Part shown: one piece after another, positions 10,865 to 28,316 of the stretch
Numbering within the stretch: position 1 is the first letter of the stretch
How the letters are laid out: each line of letters opens with the position of its first letter
Assembly (NCBI RefSeq): GCF_901709675.1
Contig: NC_051093.1
Coordinates: 4,237,053-4,301,052 of the forward strand
Direction: 5' to 3'
Length of the DNA stretch: 64,000 nucleotides
Source: Syngnathus acus
Taxonomy: Eukaryota; Chordata; Actinopteri; Syngnathiformes; Syngnathidae
Notes under the pieces: generated by a model
Database searches by the model: none
What the model saw: only the letters and a program-made list of their open reading frames with translations
What the model was told of the DNA's origin: nothing
Made by a program: the position numbers and the translations under genes

Positions 10865-12479
10865 GTTGCCCAACAGTGCTGTGTCCTTCTCCCACTTGGA
10901 GGCTAGCTGGGGGTTACATAGCTCACCCCCCCCCCCCTTTCTTTAACAGGAAGGCTCCATAAAACAACAGGAAGCCCACGTTTCCTAGGATGGGCGGTTT
11001 TCCTGCCAAAGAGGACAGAGAGCCCGTGCTAAGGTCGACGCTGCTACTGATGTGATGTAGCGCTATCCCGGGCTCTCATCTGAGAGAGAGAGAGAGAGAG
11101 AGCCGCTCCATCACTTGGTCATAACAATTGAAAGTCGCTTTTCATCTCACCTTGATGTGTTGTGAACTTGGACATATTTTGCTGAGTAGTCAGGACAGGG
11201 TTGCAGTATATCTGCGATACATAAACAAATGCATACTTAGTACTAATGAATTAGCTTGCATGTTTTATGTTTGTCAACTAAATAAATGTTACAAATATGC
11301 AGTCTCCATCACTGATTTAAATTTCATTTAAAGACGCTGCCAATTTGCTCCAATGACTAATAGAAATATGCATTGTCCGCCTTATATTGCTTTAAAGCGG
11401 AGAGATTTTCCCTCAAGAAGTGAAAGATCAGTTTAGCCTGTCATCATTCAAATGTACTTAAACTCCACATGCTCGCCGTTTCTCTTGGATGTTGCATAAA
11501 CATGTAACAGATTCTCAACAGCAGGAACCAAAAGCAACACGCCCAGTTGACAATAAGCACAATCATAACTTCCTCCCGATAAGGCCTCAATGCTTGACAG
11601 CTTATCTTCCAAAGAGTGTTTGCTTTTGTTTGACAGTTCATTATCAACACACCAAGACTTCAATTTCCCACTGTGTAATTAGTAAGCTGGAATGCATGAC
11701 CTTCCAAACACAACAAGCGATGACCAGCTTTGGAAGAATATGGGACCCGCTGATGTGCACGTTTGGCATTAAATGAGGTTCAATGGCGCCCTCTTGTGTA
11801 ACAGCCAAGACTACAACTCGACATTCAAATTTTCACGTAAGATGCCATGAAACGAGGGAAATTTAAAATAAAATAAGGACGCAAAATGTAACGTTTCGGT
11901 GGTTAGAATACACAATGCTTCAATGACCCCAAAATGCTTTGGAGCACAGATACGTTTCACAGGTAATATTTTTGCTTTTTGAAATAGACGTGTTGGTTTT
12001 TATTTCAGCATGACTCTTTTCATGTAAGAACATTAAAGTACAGAAAACACGCCACGTCCAAACAGAATAACCCGTTGGAATGTATCGCTTTTCTCCTTTC
12101 AGACAGAAACGGCGATTCTCGTGATGTACATGAAGGCACCATTGGCCGGAAATAAGTTCTTCGACGCGACAAGCTACATGTAGCCTCGCTCGCCCCCTAG
12201 AGGAGGATTGCAGAACGATAATTTGAGTGTTTAGACGACTGCGAAAAGCAGCTGCTGGATCGCGTCCAACTTTTCTGATCGATTACTAATAATCACACAT
12301 TAAGCTAGTCTTTATGGCCAGCTTCACAGCAAGAAAGTAGTGTTTGTGACTTTGAAATGTGATCTATTTCTGCCGAGTGTCTGTCTACGATTAGTCTCTG
12401 GCGTTAGAGGAGGAGCTGGCTGCCCCACGCACGACACTTTCTCCATTCCCCAGACGGCGCAAAACAATTTAGTCATAAA
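10865..12479. other. Divergent intergenic region between ramp2 and ezh1
   Basis: The upstream exons of ramp2 (minus) and the 5' end of ezh1 (plus) point away from each other here. Visible elements are a C-run at about 10926-10936 and a (GA)n tract at about 11083-11102. No coding region with family resemblance was found. Confidence 0.4.
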
Positions 12480-12808
12480 TCCTCCTCCCCTGACCCTCGA
12501 ATACGTCACCGCCGCTGCTGCTGCTGCTGCTGCTACTACTGACGCCTCTGCTGCTCTGCCAAGTGCGCAGCTCCGTGGACGCCCCCCCCCTCCCTCTCCA
12601 CACCCCCACCCCACGACAACAAGGTTAGCCCACAGCAGCAGCAGCATGGCCCCGCAGAGCCGCCGCCGAGGGATCGCTCGGACATTCAACCGTCGTCATG
12701 CGGACACCGAGTCTGCGTCACCCCCATAAACGAGGACGCGCGCGCTACCAATCCTCACGGGATCATCTCTTGGGAGTATCCATTCGACGAACACGCGTGA
12801 ATTTGAAG
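12480..12808 (+). promoter_or_regulatory. ezh1: CpG-rich promoter and probable non-coding first exon of ezh1
   Basis: The region is GC- and CpG-rich compared with its surroundings and contains a (GCT)n run near 12514-12534. A strong donor, GAAG|GTATGT, lies at 12808/12809. The next matching acceptor is AATACAAG at 13561, four bases before the ezh1 start codon. EZH genes usually have a non-coding first exon, so this donor probably closes it. The transcription start cannot be read from sequence. Confidence 0.5.
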
Positions 12809-13565
12809 GTATGTGACGATTACTGCGATGGATGATGACGGGTAGAGGGGTTGGTTGGGGGGGGGGGGGATTCCACGCGCGAGTGTGCGTGACGCAGACG
12901 TTGGATGTTGCGCAGCTCGTTTTCACGCATCTTCAGCGCGCACGCAACTTAAGCGAGGCACATGAACACAAGCACGCACGGAGCACTACGCACTTTTCTT
13001 CTGACCGAGGCACGCCCACTCGCGACCACTGTGCGTGTTTCTGCCGTGTTAAGTCCGTGCACGAAACGAGCCAGCGTTTGCCAGCCCTGGCGCACTGTTT
13101 AGCAAGCGGCCCTACAGCGACAAGAAGACTTTTAAACCCTTCGCAGCCTTTTAAATGGCCACGAAGGCTTATTTTACTCCAGTGACACGTTTGTTTGTTT
13201 TGCCGTCACAAGAGGGCGCTGTTTCCCACAGACAAGAGTAGGCGTTAAAAGGTCAGCGTTGACGCAATTAGGATCAGGACGAATGCAAATATTTTATCTT
13301 CAGTTGGACGATGTCTGTTATCAATGTAACAAATGAACAATGTTAATGATGTTGTCGTTTCTTCAGAAACTCGTTCTTTGCCAGATGTTTCAGAAACAGT
13401 CTGTTTCTATTTGGCCAATATAAACATTTTACTAACACCACCATAAGTGTCAAAATGAAGAAAGATGTCAAGGGAGGTGTACCTAATATTATGACCACTA
13501 ATTGTCAATCAACCTCAACTGTTCAGACGTATTTCTTCTGTATATTTTCTTTCAATACAAGAACC

Positions 13566-19060
<5,495 letters not shown>

Positions 19061-21197
19061 CCGCCCAGCGCAATACACAAATACTGCATATCCTGACCTT
19101 AACGTCTGCTAGCGCCTCCGCTAACGTCTCCACTAGCAACTCCGTCCCATCCCGCCTCCCTCTGCAGCATGGAATGTTGGCTCCGTCCTTCAAAAATAAG
19201 AGCCTCAAAAAAAAAAAAAAAAAAGCAGTCACTATCTCCTCGGTGTCCCTTCCTTTCATCCGACCAAATGCACGAGTGTCCACGTCACGCTTGTCAACTT
19301 GATACTATTACAGTAATCCGTGTCGCAAAAGGCTTTTGCTTCGTGCTCACTCCGGGCCGTACTCGTAGTGTCCGTTTAGTTCCAGCGAGCGCGAACGTGC
19401 ATGTGCTGTCTCTCGGGTAAATAGAAACCAGTAAACGCGTTTAGTTGGCAGTATTTTGCTTCACAGTGTTGTCGTCACATGACGCCACAAGAGGCTCAAA
19501 GTTGTGCAGTTATGTTAAAAATAGTATCGTAGGCAAGAAACCGACTGACTGAATGTAACCCGGAGATGGCGGTGAAGAGATCGCAGTCATTTTTGTTAAA
19601 GGGGGCATGTTATGGAAATTTGACTTTGTAATGGCTTGTATACATATAGTTGGGCCCTTTGAGTGCCTGCTCATCCATAAATTGTGGAAATTAAAGTCAA
19701 GTAAATCTTGAGTTATCTGTGTATTTTTGAAAATTTGTTCCTGGGCAGGCCATTTGGAATTTTAGCAGAATTTTGGAAAACACAACTACCGGTTTTTGTT
19801 GAGTGGTTCTTTAAGCAGTTATTAATAGATGAATGCAGTGAATGTCTCCATGGTTCCACACAAAAGTACAAATTAATATTAGGCCCATACTAAAAAATTT
19901 AAGTTGTAAGTTCGTAAGTTGATTTTATGAGGAAAAAAAAGACTAATGACGACCTTATACCGTCAATGTTGAAACAGCGCCCCCTGGTGTGATATACGAA
20001 TAAAAGGCAAATAGTTTACAGCACTTGGTACTTGCCCCAAATGTTTTACAGGTTTTAATCTTAAATAGCAAAACGTAAGTCTGTTTGGTTTTGTTTCAAA
20101 TAAAAGCTGAAAGGACAAATGTGGTCGTTTCATATTTTGCGTTTACTCCTGCGACCACTAGAGGATGAATGGGGGACTACATTATTATTTTCAGTATGAT
20201 GGCGTGCAAAGAGGCTCTTTGGGGCATTTATGAAGGGCAGGGAGGGGGGGCTAAGTATTGTCAAATGTTCTGTACACTAAGCTAAAGATCATAAAAGGTT
20301 TTGGACAAAAGCGGGTGAAATGGATCACCGACTAGGCCTCTCTTTATGTTGTAACAATGAGTTCCAGTAAGTGTAACTCAATCCTGTGCGGACACACTCA
20401 TAAGATTAAATAAGATAAAAAATCAGCAGTACTGACTGATTCTTTAGTGGCTGTGTTGTGGCAAATCAAAATAAAAATCAAGTTTAACTTTATGTTCTTT
20501 TATCATTTTCTTCACAGAAGCAATATCAGGTTCCAGTGTGGGAACCCACTCGTGGGTTTTGTTGTTTTTGTGAGTGAACACAAAAAAAAGGTATCACAAA
20601 AGCTTCAATACAAGTTTTGTCAAGAACAGATCCCGCTTGGAGAAACCTGCCATGGATTAGCGGAAGTTGAATGTTATAAAATGTCTCAAATTGCAGCAAT
20701 CTAATTTAACAATCTATTTTACTTTGACGTATTTTATTCAGTGTACTTCTATTCAGTCTTGCCAGGTACCTGACTTGTCTCATCTTATCACAGTCTAGTC
20801 TTGTCATGTCATGCTGACTTCTTAATCTTTTGTTACCGTCTTATCTTATCCAATCTTGTCTTATCTTATCACATCATATGTGGTTTTGATTTTTTTCCCT
20901 GCCTTTAAAATACTCACCATAACCATAAATCATGCCTGCAACTGAAACACGACTGAAAAATGTTTATTACTTTAACATACACAATTTTAAGTGAAAGCCA
21001 GTACTTCAATATTATAAACTAAAATGTGAACATATTGTGCCAAGCATGTGACATCATTACTAGCTTAGTGATAATCACTGTACAAAAGACAGTCAATTAA
21101 TAGATGAATGGTGTGCAAGTACAATGAGTGGCAATGATGTTGTGCCGTGTTGCATTTCAGCAGGTGTCACGTGTTATTTACAGCACGCATGTTTTGC

Positions 21198-21198
<1 letters not shown>
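19061..21198. other. ezh1 3' UTR and intergenic sequence
   Basis: The ezh1 3' UTR begins here. An A-run lies at about 19208-19223 and an ATTAAA at 19690-19695 is a reasonable poly(A) signal. From 20775 to 20885 a degenerate CTTATC-type simple repeat is seen. No further gene was recognised; short open frames lack family features. Confidence 0.45.

Positions 21199-21230
<32 letters not shown>
21199..21230. repeat. Homopolymer tract of 32 cytosines
   Basis: An uninterrupted run of C lies about 125 bp upstream of the exon carrying the SOUL start codon. Its length may be affected by sequencing or assembly error. Confidence 0.9.
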
Positions 21231-21322
21231 TTGTATTGTCTGGACTTTCAGGGTGTGGCCACTTTTCCTTTTATAACTCGTCTTGGGATCTTTTGCGCCA
21301 CCGCACCAAACTATCTTCCGCC

Positions 21323-23213
21323 ATGTAAGTATTCAGACGCATTCTTCTTGTCGTAAGTGGACCGCACATTACGTAGTATAAATAAGCATTTCTCGATATT
21401 ACCGGAGTTCTAACGAAGTGAAAACTATATTTTTTGTTTTAATCGTTTTATTCCAGGTTTCTGCTTGCAGGACTTGTTGGCTGCCTGCTTGCGCTCACAG
21501 CTGAGGCCAGAGTCGGGTAAGAATATTTTCAAGACATTTAGAGATAATATTGCCAAAGTTGTGCAATATCTGGAACGGGAAGTGTAATACGACAACAATA
21601 CGAGTTTAAGTGATTAGGTGAACACGCTCCTAGGTCAAAAACAATTATCTAGTATCTCAAATCATCTCACCCCATTGAAATGGCTGGAAGTGACATTAAT
21701 CTGTTCCAGCTTCCCCCAAAAACTAACAAAAATGTTTGTAAAAGTGTTTTAGTCAGATACTCTAAAATGTTGTACTTTATAAAGCCTCTCTTGGGAAGAA
21801 TTGTGCAGAAAAACACCAAGCATCGGTGCCTTGTTGTCACAGGAACTGCTCTGACCTCTCATTCATGACCGAGACAAATCAATGTATGCTGTTCAAGGTC
21901 ATGTGCAAGACTGATAAATATGAGGTGAGTGACTATTACTATGTTAACGGATAAAAACAAAACGTTGTCCACTGTGGGATGCCGACTGTGTCTTTCACTA
22001 GGTGCGTCATTACGAAGCTGCCAAGTGGGTGTCAACCAGAGTGTCCTCATGGTCCATGGATATTGCCTGTATGAAGGGCTTTATGCGGCTCTATCGCTAC
22101 ATCGATGGCGAAAATAGGAATGGTGCGAAACCTCGTATATAAGTGCTTGCCTGTACAAAGATCATCGACAAAATGTTGACTGCAGTGAATATAAAAAGTC
22201 TATCCACACATAAATTAATTCCAGATGTTCCAGTAGCCTTTTCCTAACTCTTTGATTTGAATTGAAGATTTATAATTCCTTGCACCTTGTCAAGGTGCCT
22301 TGACTATAAACAAATCCTGTCATCGGAACAGGGGTGTGTAGACTTTTTCTATCCGCTGTATTACCTTCAATGCTCTGTGTGCTCAATGCTCCAGGACAAA
22401 AGATTGAAATGACGTCACCAGTTCTAATCAAGATAGGCATGAAGAAGTGGTTTTGGGAAGAAAAGGAATTCATAATTAGCTTCTTGCTGCCTATGGAGCA
22501 CCAGGCCTATCCTCCAATGCCAACCGATTACGAGGTAATTGTATTACGATCGAACAAAATTTAAATATTAGAGACCCCTCACGCGCCCCTATCGGTGCAT
22601 GTGCTCACTGCTATTATCATTTGTGGCGTACGCAGATGAAACAGAAGAATCTAAGCTAACTGTTGTCTTGTCGTTTAACAAAATAACTCATTTTGGGATA
22701 GATGCTGTCATTTGTCCGATTGTCACTACGCACCCCGCTTGACTGACATCGGCCCGCAGGTGTTCTTCTACGATATGCCGGCTGTAAACGTGTACGTTCG
22801 GAGTTACGGCGGGTGGTTGAACTCGCTGAGTGACTGTCATCACAGTGATGGCCTGATGTACGACCTGATGAAGGTCGGCGCTCGCTTCAAAGACGACTGC
22901 CACTACGGCGCCGGATATAACAGGTCATTTTTTTTATATGTATATCACGTCACACATTGAGGTTGAATTGTGTGGGACGCCTTCTAGTGGTCTGCGAAAT
23001 AACTTCTTAAGTACAGTATAATTCTGTTTAACTTTTTAGTATATTACGTTTAATTTTTAAGAAGTGTTTATACTTTTTTGGGAATGAAGCCTGTGTCTTG
23101 CTTTTGACATGTGTGTGTGCTACAGCCCCATGACAATGTGGGAGAGGCACAATGAGGTGTGGGTGATCACCGAGGACGAACCAGTTTGTGGGAGCAGCGA
23201 GGAAATGGACTGA
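21323..23213 (+). CDS. Secreted SOUL/HEBP2-family heme-binding-like protein
   Basis: SOUL-domain proteins bind heme or related tetrapyrroles; the ligand and role of this secreted form cannot be read from sequence. Seven coding pieces: 21323-21324 (the AT of the start codon), 21457-21516, 21843-21924, 22002-22122, 22395-22534, 22760-22923, 23126-23213; 657 nt, 218 aa. The start codon is split by an intron (AT|G). The leader MFLLAGLVGCLLALTAEA is a signal peptide, so the product should be exported. The domain shows YEAAKWVSTRV, then KIEMTSPVL, then YDMPAVNVYVRSYGG, and ends with HNEVWVITEDEP, each matching the HEBP2/SOUL pattern. Several cysteines suggest disulphides suited to secretion. Resembles the teleost soul5-type genes; the exact orthologue was not settled. 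Confidence 0.88.
22181..22360. mobile_element. MITE in intron of the SOUL gene
   Basis: The left end, GCAGTGAATATAAAAAGTC, and the right end, read in reverse as ACAGCGGATAGAAAAAGTC, are terminal inverted repeats of about 30 bp with a few mismatches, enclosing about 120 bp without coding capacity. The same terminus appears at 18721-18750. Confidence 0.65.
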
Positions 23214-23279
23214 TGCTTTAACGTCGGCGCACGTTGTCGCTTTCAGACCCATATGTGAGACTGGGTCCGCATTTCAAAT

Positions 23280-23285
23280 AATAAA
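23280..23285 (+). terminator. Poly(A) signal of the SOUL gene
   Basis: AATAAA lies 67 bp after the stop codon on the coding strand, the first canonical hexamer downstream. Confidence 0.6.
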
Positions 23286-24342
23286 AAAAGAATAGCAATA
23301 ATCTTCTTTTCACATAGAGGTATCAATAAAATTACGAGTTTGCAATTGATCCTTGTCATGTCAGTATGATTGTAAAACATGAATTATTATTACTATTATT
23401 AGTAATACATATTGCGTAGTCTTGGTAGTAGTTTCCTGCCATGGGAATGTTTAGGGGAAAAAAATAGATCCATAAAATATGGGGATATTTTTAAAGAGCC
23501 TTTGATACTTGCTACTGTGCAAGTGTACTTAATAAAGTGTCTGGTGAGTTAGGCTGTTTATAGCCACTAGAGGTCATCAAAATGCTCAGTAAATCACCTC
23601 TGACCCTGTGTTTCATAAATAACAAGCTGGCTTTTGCTGAGTTTTAAGTACATTTTTAAAAATAACGAGACCTTTTTTGCACTCTGTCTGTCACGATCTC
23701 AAGTATGATGAGTGTGAAGATTTAATTCAAGTTTGAGAAGTATCACTCAAGGCTTGTGTCGTTGAAAGTGTTTATTATTTTTAATGCAGTATATTATTTT
23801 ATAAAGTATAGTTATTATAGAGTGCTATTATATAAAAAAGATAACATTTTATTTTTTGGGCAGGAGGATAGGATGAATTACAAGAATTACAAGATGCTTT
23901 TTGTACCATTTCTATCAATGATGGAGGGGTTGTTTCGTAATGCGCTTCCTTGGCGACTCCATAAACAATACACAATACAAAGGCACAAAATGAAGATATG
24001 ACATCTGTGAATGGCCACAATTTGCAGCGGTGGTGAGTGTTATCTTATCGCGCTTCCAGCGCGAGAAGAAATGGCTCACTGACTTCACTACAGTAATATT
24101 CCAGCAGGTGGTTATACGACTGACTGTCTAGCGGACGTAGGCTAGGAGTGCCAGTCAGGAGAGTTGTTTTTTTTTTTGTTTTTTTTTACGACTACCGATC
24201 AAAGTCCACATGTGGCCCTCAAACGATTGTCAGTCCACCGGGAGCGCTCGGGGCTGCGTGGTGTGCGTCCGCTCCCCGTTGTACCTGAGACTATGAAGAC
24301 CTGAGCTGACCCGACCGTGGACCTGTCGCCCCTCGAGACAAT
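23286..24342. other. Intergenic sequence before the NR5A gene
   Basis: AT-rich with T-runs near 24167-24187. No gene was recognised. The promoter of the downstream nuclear receptor must lie here, but no clear TATA box or CpG island was identified. Confidence 0.4.
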
Positions 24343-27300
24343 ATGGACTTCCCTGATCAATTCCAAGAACAGCCGCCGCAACAGGAGCAGGCTTCTGGTG
24401 CCAAGACGGACAACTACCATGAGGACATCTTCCCTTCAGAAGAAGCATCAACGTGTGAGTAGTAACAGCGATCATGTCATTAGGTGCACCTTGCCCAGTT
24501 CAGGCCGTATTCATTCAATTTAATGCTAAGTGTAGTTTTCACGGAATCATACCGAGAGAAAACATGCCAATGACCCAAGAGGCATGTGCGTGCAAAAGTA
24601 ACGTGGCTAAATTGGAAGACCAAAATGTCTGAAGCAGGTTTATAGAGCGCCTTCCATTGTGCAGATATCATAAAAGTCGACTGCTGGGTGAAAGAGATTC
24701 CGATGGAAGTCATTATCTACCGGGGCCAATGTTAATTATGTAAGTGTCGTATCTATGATGACGCATATCAAACTGAATGGTGACACATGGCTGTGTTTCA
24801 CTATTGATGGGACTATTGAATGGTGAATTACTCGAATACAACACTTTTACAGTTTGTGACACAGCGCTACATAAGACACCGTGCAAAACTCTTCACTTAG
24901 CAATCATGTAATGACCATTTATGGTTCTCGCAAGTGATTCAGCAATAAAAAAATATTCTTGAGATACGGGGGGCTGTCTTCCAAGTTTTCAAGATACAAG
25001 TGCAAGCTTGAGATATCAAGCGCTGGCCGGTGGCAGGTGACTCACTTCAACTCACTTTACGACAAGCAAAGATGATTTGAGATGAGCGGAATAAATGTCA
25101 GACGGCCGAACTGCGTGAATGGATGTAAAAAAAAAAAACAGGGAGTTCCCGTTAGAAAGCACGTGTTATCACTCGCTCGGAACTTCGTCAGTTCACAACT
25201 TATCTCGGCCTGTGACGCGCAAGCAAATCTTGTCAGCTACAGCATGTATCTTTAAACTTGGTTGTGTTTTTACTGCGCTTGCTCAGCTCAGGAGTCACGG
25301 CGGGACGCGGACGCCAGACCCGAACCCGGCGAGGGATGTCCAGTGTGCGGGGATAAAATATCGGGGTACCACTACGGCCTGCTGACCTGCGAGAGCTGCA
25401 AGGTAAAGCGGACGACATCAAGCCGCATGTCAAAATGTCTAACTGGTGGCGTCTCGGCAGGGTTTCTTCAAGCGCTCCGTGCAGAACAACAAACGCTACA
25501 CTTGCGCAGAGGGACAGAGCTGCCCGATGAACGTCGCCCAGAGGAAGCGCTGCCCCTCCTGTCGCTTTCAAAAGTGTCTGACGGTGGGCATGAAGACAGA
25601 AGGTACGTCTTGAGAGCGCGTGCCCTTTGTTCATGGGCAGCACCGATTTTGCTCCACTGACACGCATGTGCTCACCTCTGTATCTGGGATGTCATAAAAT
25701 TCAACATGAGCACCACTTGTGATGACCCAGTTTACATAAGACGATTTTATAGTGCGGAGATAAGCTGCGTTCTTAAAAAAAAATAAAAAGCGCTGCAGCA
25801 GTACACCAATTTGACTACAGCACAATGTCAATTGAAATTAAAATCATTATTAAAATAAATTGATAAATTTGAAATGTCTAAACATTGTGTGTTTCATGCC
25901 CTGTGGGACAGCCGTGAGAGCGGACCGCATGCGAGGCGGCAGGAACAAGTTCGGACCCTTCTACAGGCAGATGAAAGAAAAAAAAGTGCACCCCCAGGCC
26001 AACGCTGCCCCCTATAGGACCAAAATGGAAACAACGCAAAGGCTTTGGCCTGCAGCTGCTAGTGACTGTTCATTCATGCGCAACCCCACGAGCGCTCCCA
26101 TGTCGCCGGACGCTTTCCACCAATCACACATGTATCCCCCCTTGCCTTTAGACTGCACTATGAACGACGACAGGGTGGTCCCTCCTCCGCCACTTCCCTA
26201 CAGCGGAATTCGTCACCAGACATTCCCCGGTTACCTCCCGGAGGAACTACAACCGCCTCTGGGCTACAGCCCGACTCCTTCACACTACCCCACGCACAGA
26301 ACCCCGAGCAGCACGTACATGTTACGAACCCCCTCGACTTCGCCGTGCTCAAGCGTCCCATCCACCCCGCCCGGCCCGGTCGACTGCTCGGCCCCCCACG
26401 GCGCCCACTCGGCCTTTCTCGCTCAACTCCTGGAAGGGGAGCAAGACGAGAGTCAGCTATGCGCCAAGGTGGTGGCCAGTCTGCAGAGGGAACAAGCCAA
26501 CCGAGGCAAGCACGACTGCCTCAACACGTTTAGTATCATGTGCAAAATGGCGGACCAGACTTTGTTTAGTTTGGTGGAGTGGGCCAGGAACAGTTCGCTC
26601 TTCAAGGAGCTCAAGGTGAACAGCTTTACAGATCATAGATGCATCAACGGAAATGTAACAGTCATGCCAAGCAACTATGTCGAATTAAGGAAATGGGCTT
26701 CATTTAGTTGGGAAACGTCAAAGTGCTTTGCCTCCATCTTGTGGCATAAATAGGCAATTACAAGCCTTTTGCTTTGGCGCTCGATTACTCGCACAGGGCT
26801 CAGTCTCAATTCACTGTAAAACTATTCTCAGGAGTATTTTTAATATTTTTGTTGATTGACTGGGGGGAAAAAGACATCCTACGTCTGAGCTACCAAATAC
26901 AGTGGTGACATCTAAAGAGTTTTATTAGAATAGTCATTACCTTGACACACTTGTTCTTCTACCTCAAAGGTGGAAGACCAGATGGTCCTTCTACAGAGTT
27001 GCTGGAGTGAGCTGCTGGTTCTGGACCATCTCTGCAGACAGGTCAACTATGGAAAAGAGGGTTGCATATATCTGGTCATGGGACAACAGGTAATGGGCGC
27101 CACTCAAAAGTTTAAGAAAAAGATGTCGATTGCAAATGGAACACGTCTATCATTCTCCTCCTCCCTAGATCGAGATGTCAACCATCATTTCTCAAGCAGG
27201 AGCCACACTCAGCAGTTTGGTTACCAGAACACAGGATTTGGTGTCCAAACTGAAGGCACTCCACTTTGACAGGCACGAGTTTGTCTGTCTCAAATATTTG

Positions 27301-28128
27301 GTGCTTTTTAACCCCGGTGAGCTTCTCATTTCCTCAGCAGAGAGGAATGCAACAACGAATGTGGAATTACACTACGAACAATAACATAGGTTAATAGATA
27401 TTACCATAAAAAGTAGTAAAATATAGCGACCGACATTAGAGAACTATGCTAGCTATGCTATGGCGCCATCTAGGGGCTTCTTGTGGCTGAAGTATGTTTA
27501 AGAATTTAATGCAGGGAAAGAAATAGTCCTTAAAGTACTTTTTAACCGAGTAAAATATAAAATAGGCATGGACATGTGACTCAAACGCCGTTACCTTGCT
27601 ACCAAATGTACCGTCGTCATCTATTGCAGCAACAACTCAAATGCAATGTTCGCTAAGATTGCATTGCAAACTGTAAACAAACCAGCGTTAGCCACAGTTG
27701 TTATGCTAGTAACGTGACTTGCAGTTGCACAAATGCGGTTTTAAAACGAACAGTAAACTATATTATCAAATAAAATAACTGACGAATACAAACACTAAAG
27801 CATTTCAACTGACAGAATTTTTTTTAGGTATAACTTGAGAGATATTTGAGTAAATCTAATGTGTGTTTGTGTTGGCGTAGATGTGAAGTCCGTGCAAAGT
27901 CGGCAGCAAGTGGAGCACACGCAAGAGAGAGTGAACAGGGCGCTGATGGAGCACACGCAGAGGACTCACCCGGGACACTCGGACAAATTTGGCCAGTTGC
28001 TGCTTAGGCTGCCCGAGGTGCGCAGCATCAGCCTGCAGGTGGAGGAATATTTGTACCAGCGCCACCTGCTGGGTGATTTACCCTGTAACTCTCTTCTTAC
28101 TGAGATGCTGCACACCAAACACAGCTGA
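24343..28128 (+). CDS. nr5a5: NR5A-subfamily nuclear receptor (FTZ-F1/SF-1/LRH-1 type), probably nr5a5
   Basis: Nuclear receptor that typically binds TCAAGGTCA sites as a monomer. Seven coding exons: 24343-24454, 25287-25402, 25461-25602, 25912-26615, 26970-27089, 27169-27316, 27881-28128; 1590 nt, 529 aa. The two-zinc-finger DNA-binding domain starts at C55 ([14 protein letters not shown]), with P-box [13 protein letters not shown], and is followed by the diagnostic FTZ-F1 box [14 protein letters not shown] (about 126-139). A Pro/Ser-rich hinge precedes the ligand-binding domain (about 320-529), which keeps [26 protein letters not shown] and the AF-2 core LLTEMLH (519-525). Domain sequences differ more from SF-1 and LRH-1 than those differ from each other, which is why the fish-specific nr5a5 is preferred over nr5a1 or nr5a2. 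Family assignment is firm; the paralogue is inferred. Confidence 0.9.
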
Positions 28129-28244
28129 GATCACTTTTGAAAACGTTGCAACTTCATATGACAGTCCAATTAAAATAGGGATTGTTTTTTTTCGTTTTTT
28201 TATTTACATGGTGACGACCTCAACCTGCTGCTGTGATGTAAAAA

Positions 28245-28260
28245 AATAAAATAAAATAAA
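28245..28260 (+). terminator. Poly(A) signals of the NR5A gene
   Basis: Overlapping AATAAA hexamers lie about 120 bp after the stop codon on the plus strand. Confidence 0.6.
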
Positions 28261-28310
28261 AAATGATAACACGGATGGAACAACAAAAAATGACTGATTT
28301 AAAAATGATT

Positions 28311-28316
28311 TTTATT
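28311..28316 (-). terminator. camsap3: Poly(A) signal of camsap3
   Basis: TTTATT on the plus strand reads AATAAA on the minus strand. It would give camsap3 a 3' UTR of about 1.46 kb (28317-29776). It lies only about 50-65 bp from the oppositely oriented NR5A signals. Confidence 0.5.

Noticed and set aside
12324-12729. Coding frames on both strands in the GC-rich ezh1 5' region
   Set aside because: They are low-complexity alanine/proline-rich frames expected by chance in a CpG-rich promoter and (GCT)n run; no family resemblance.
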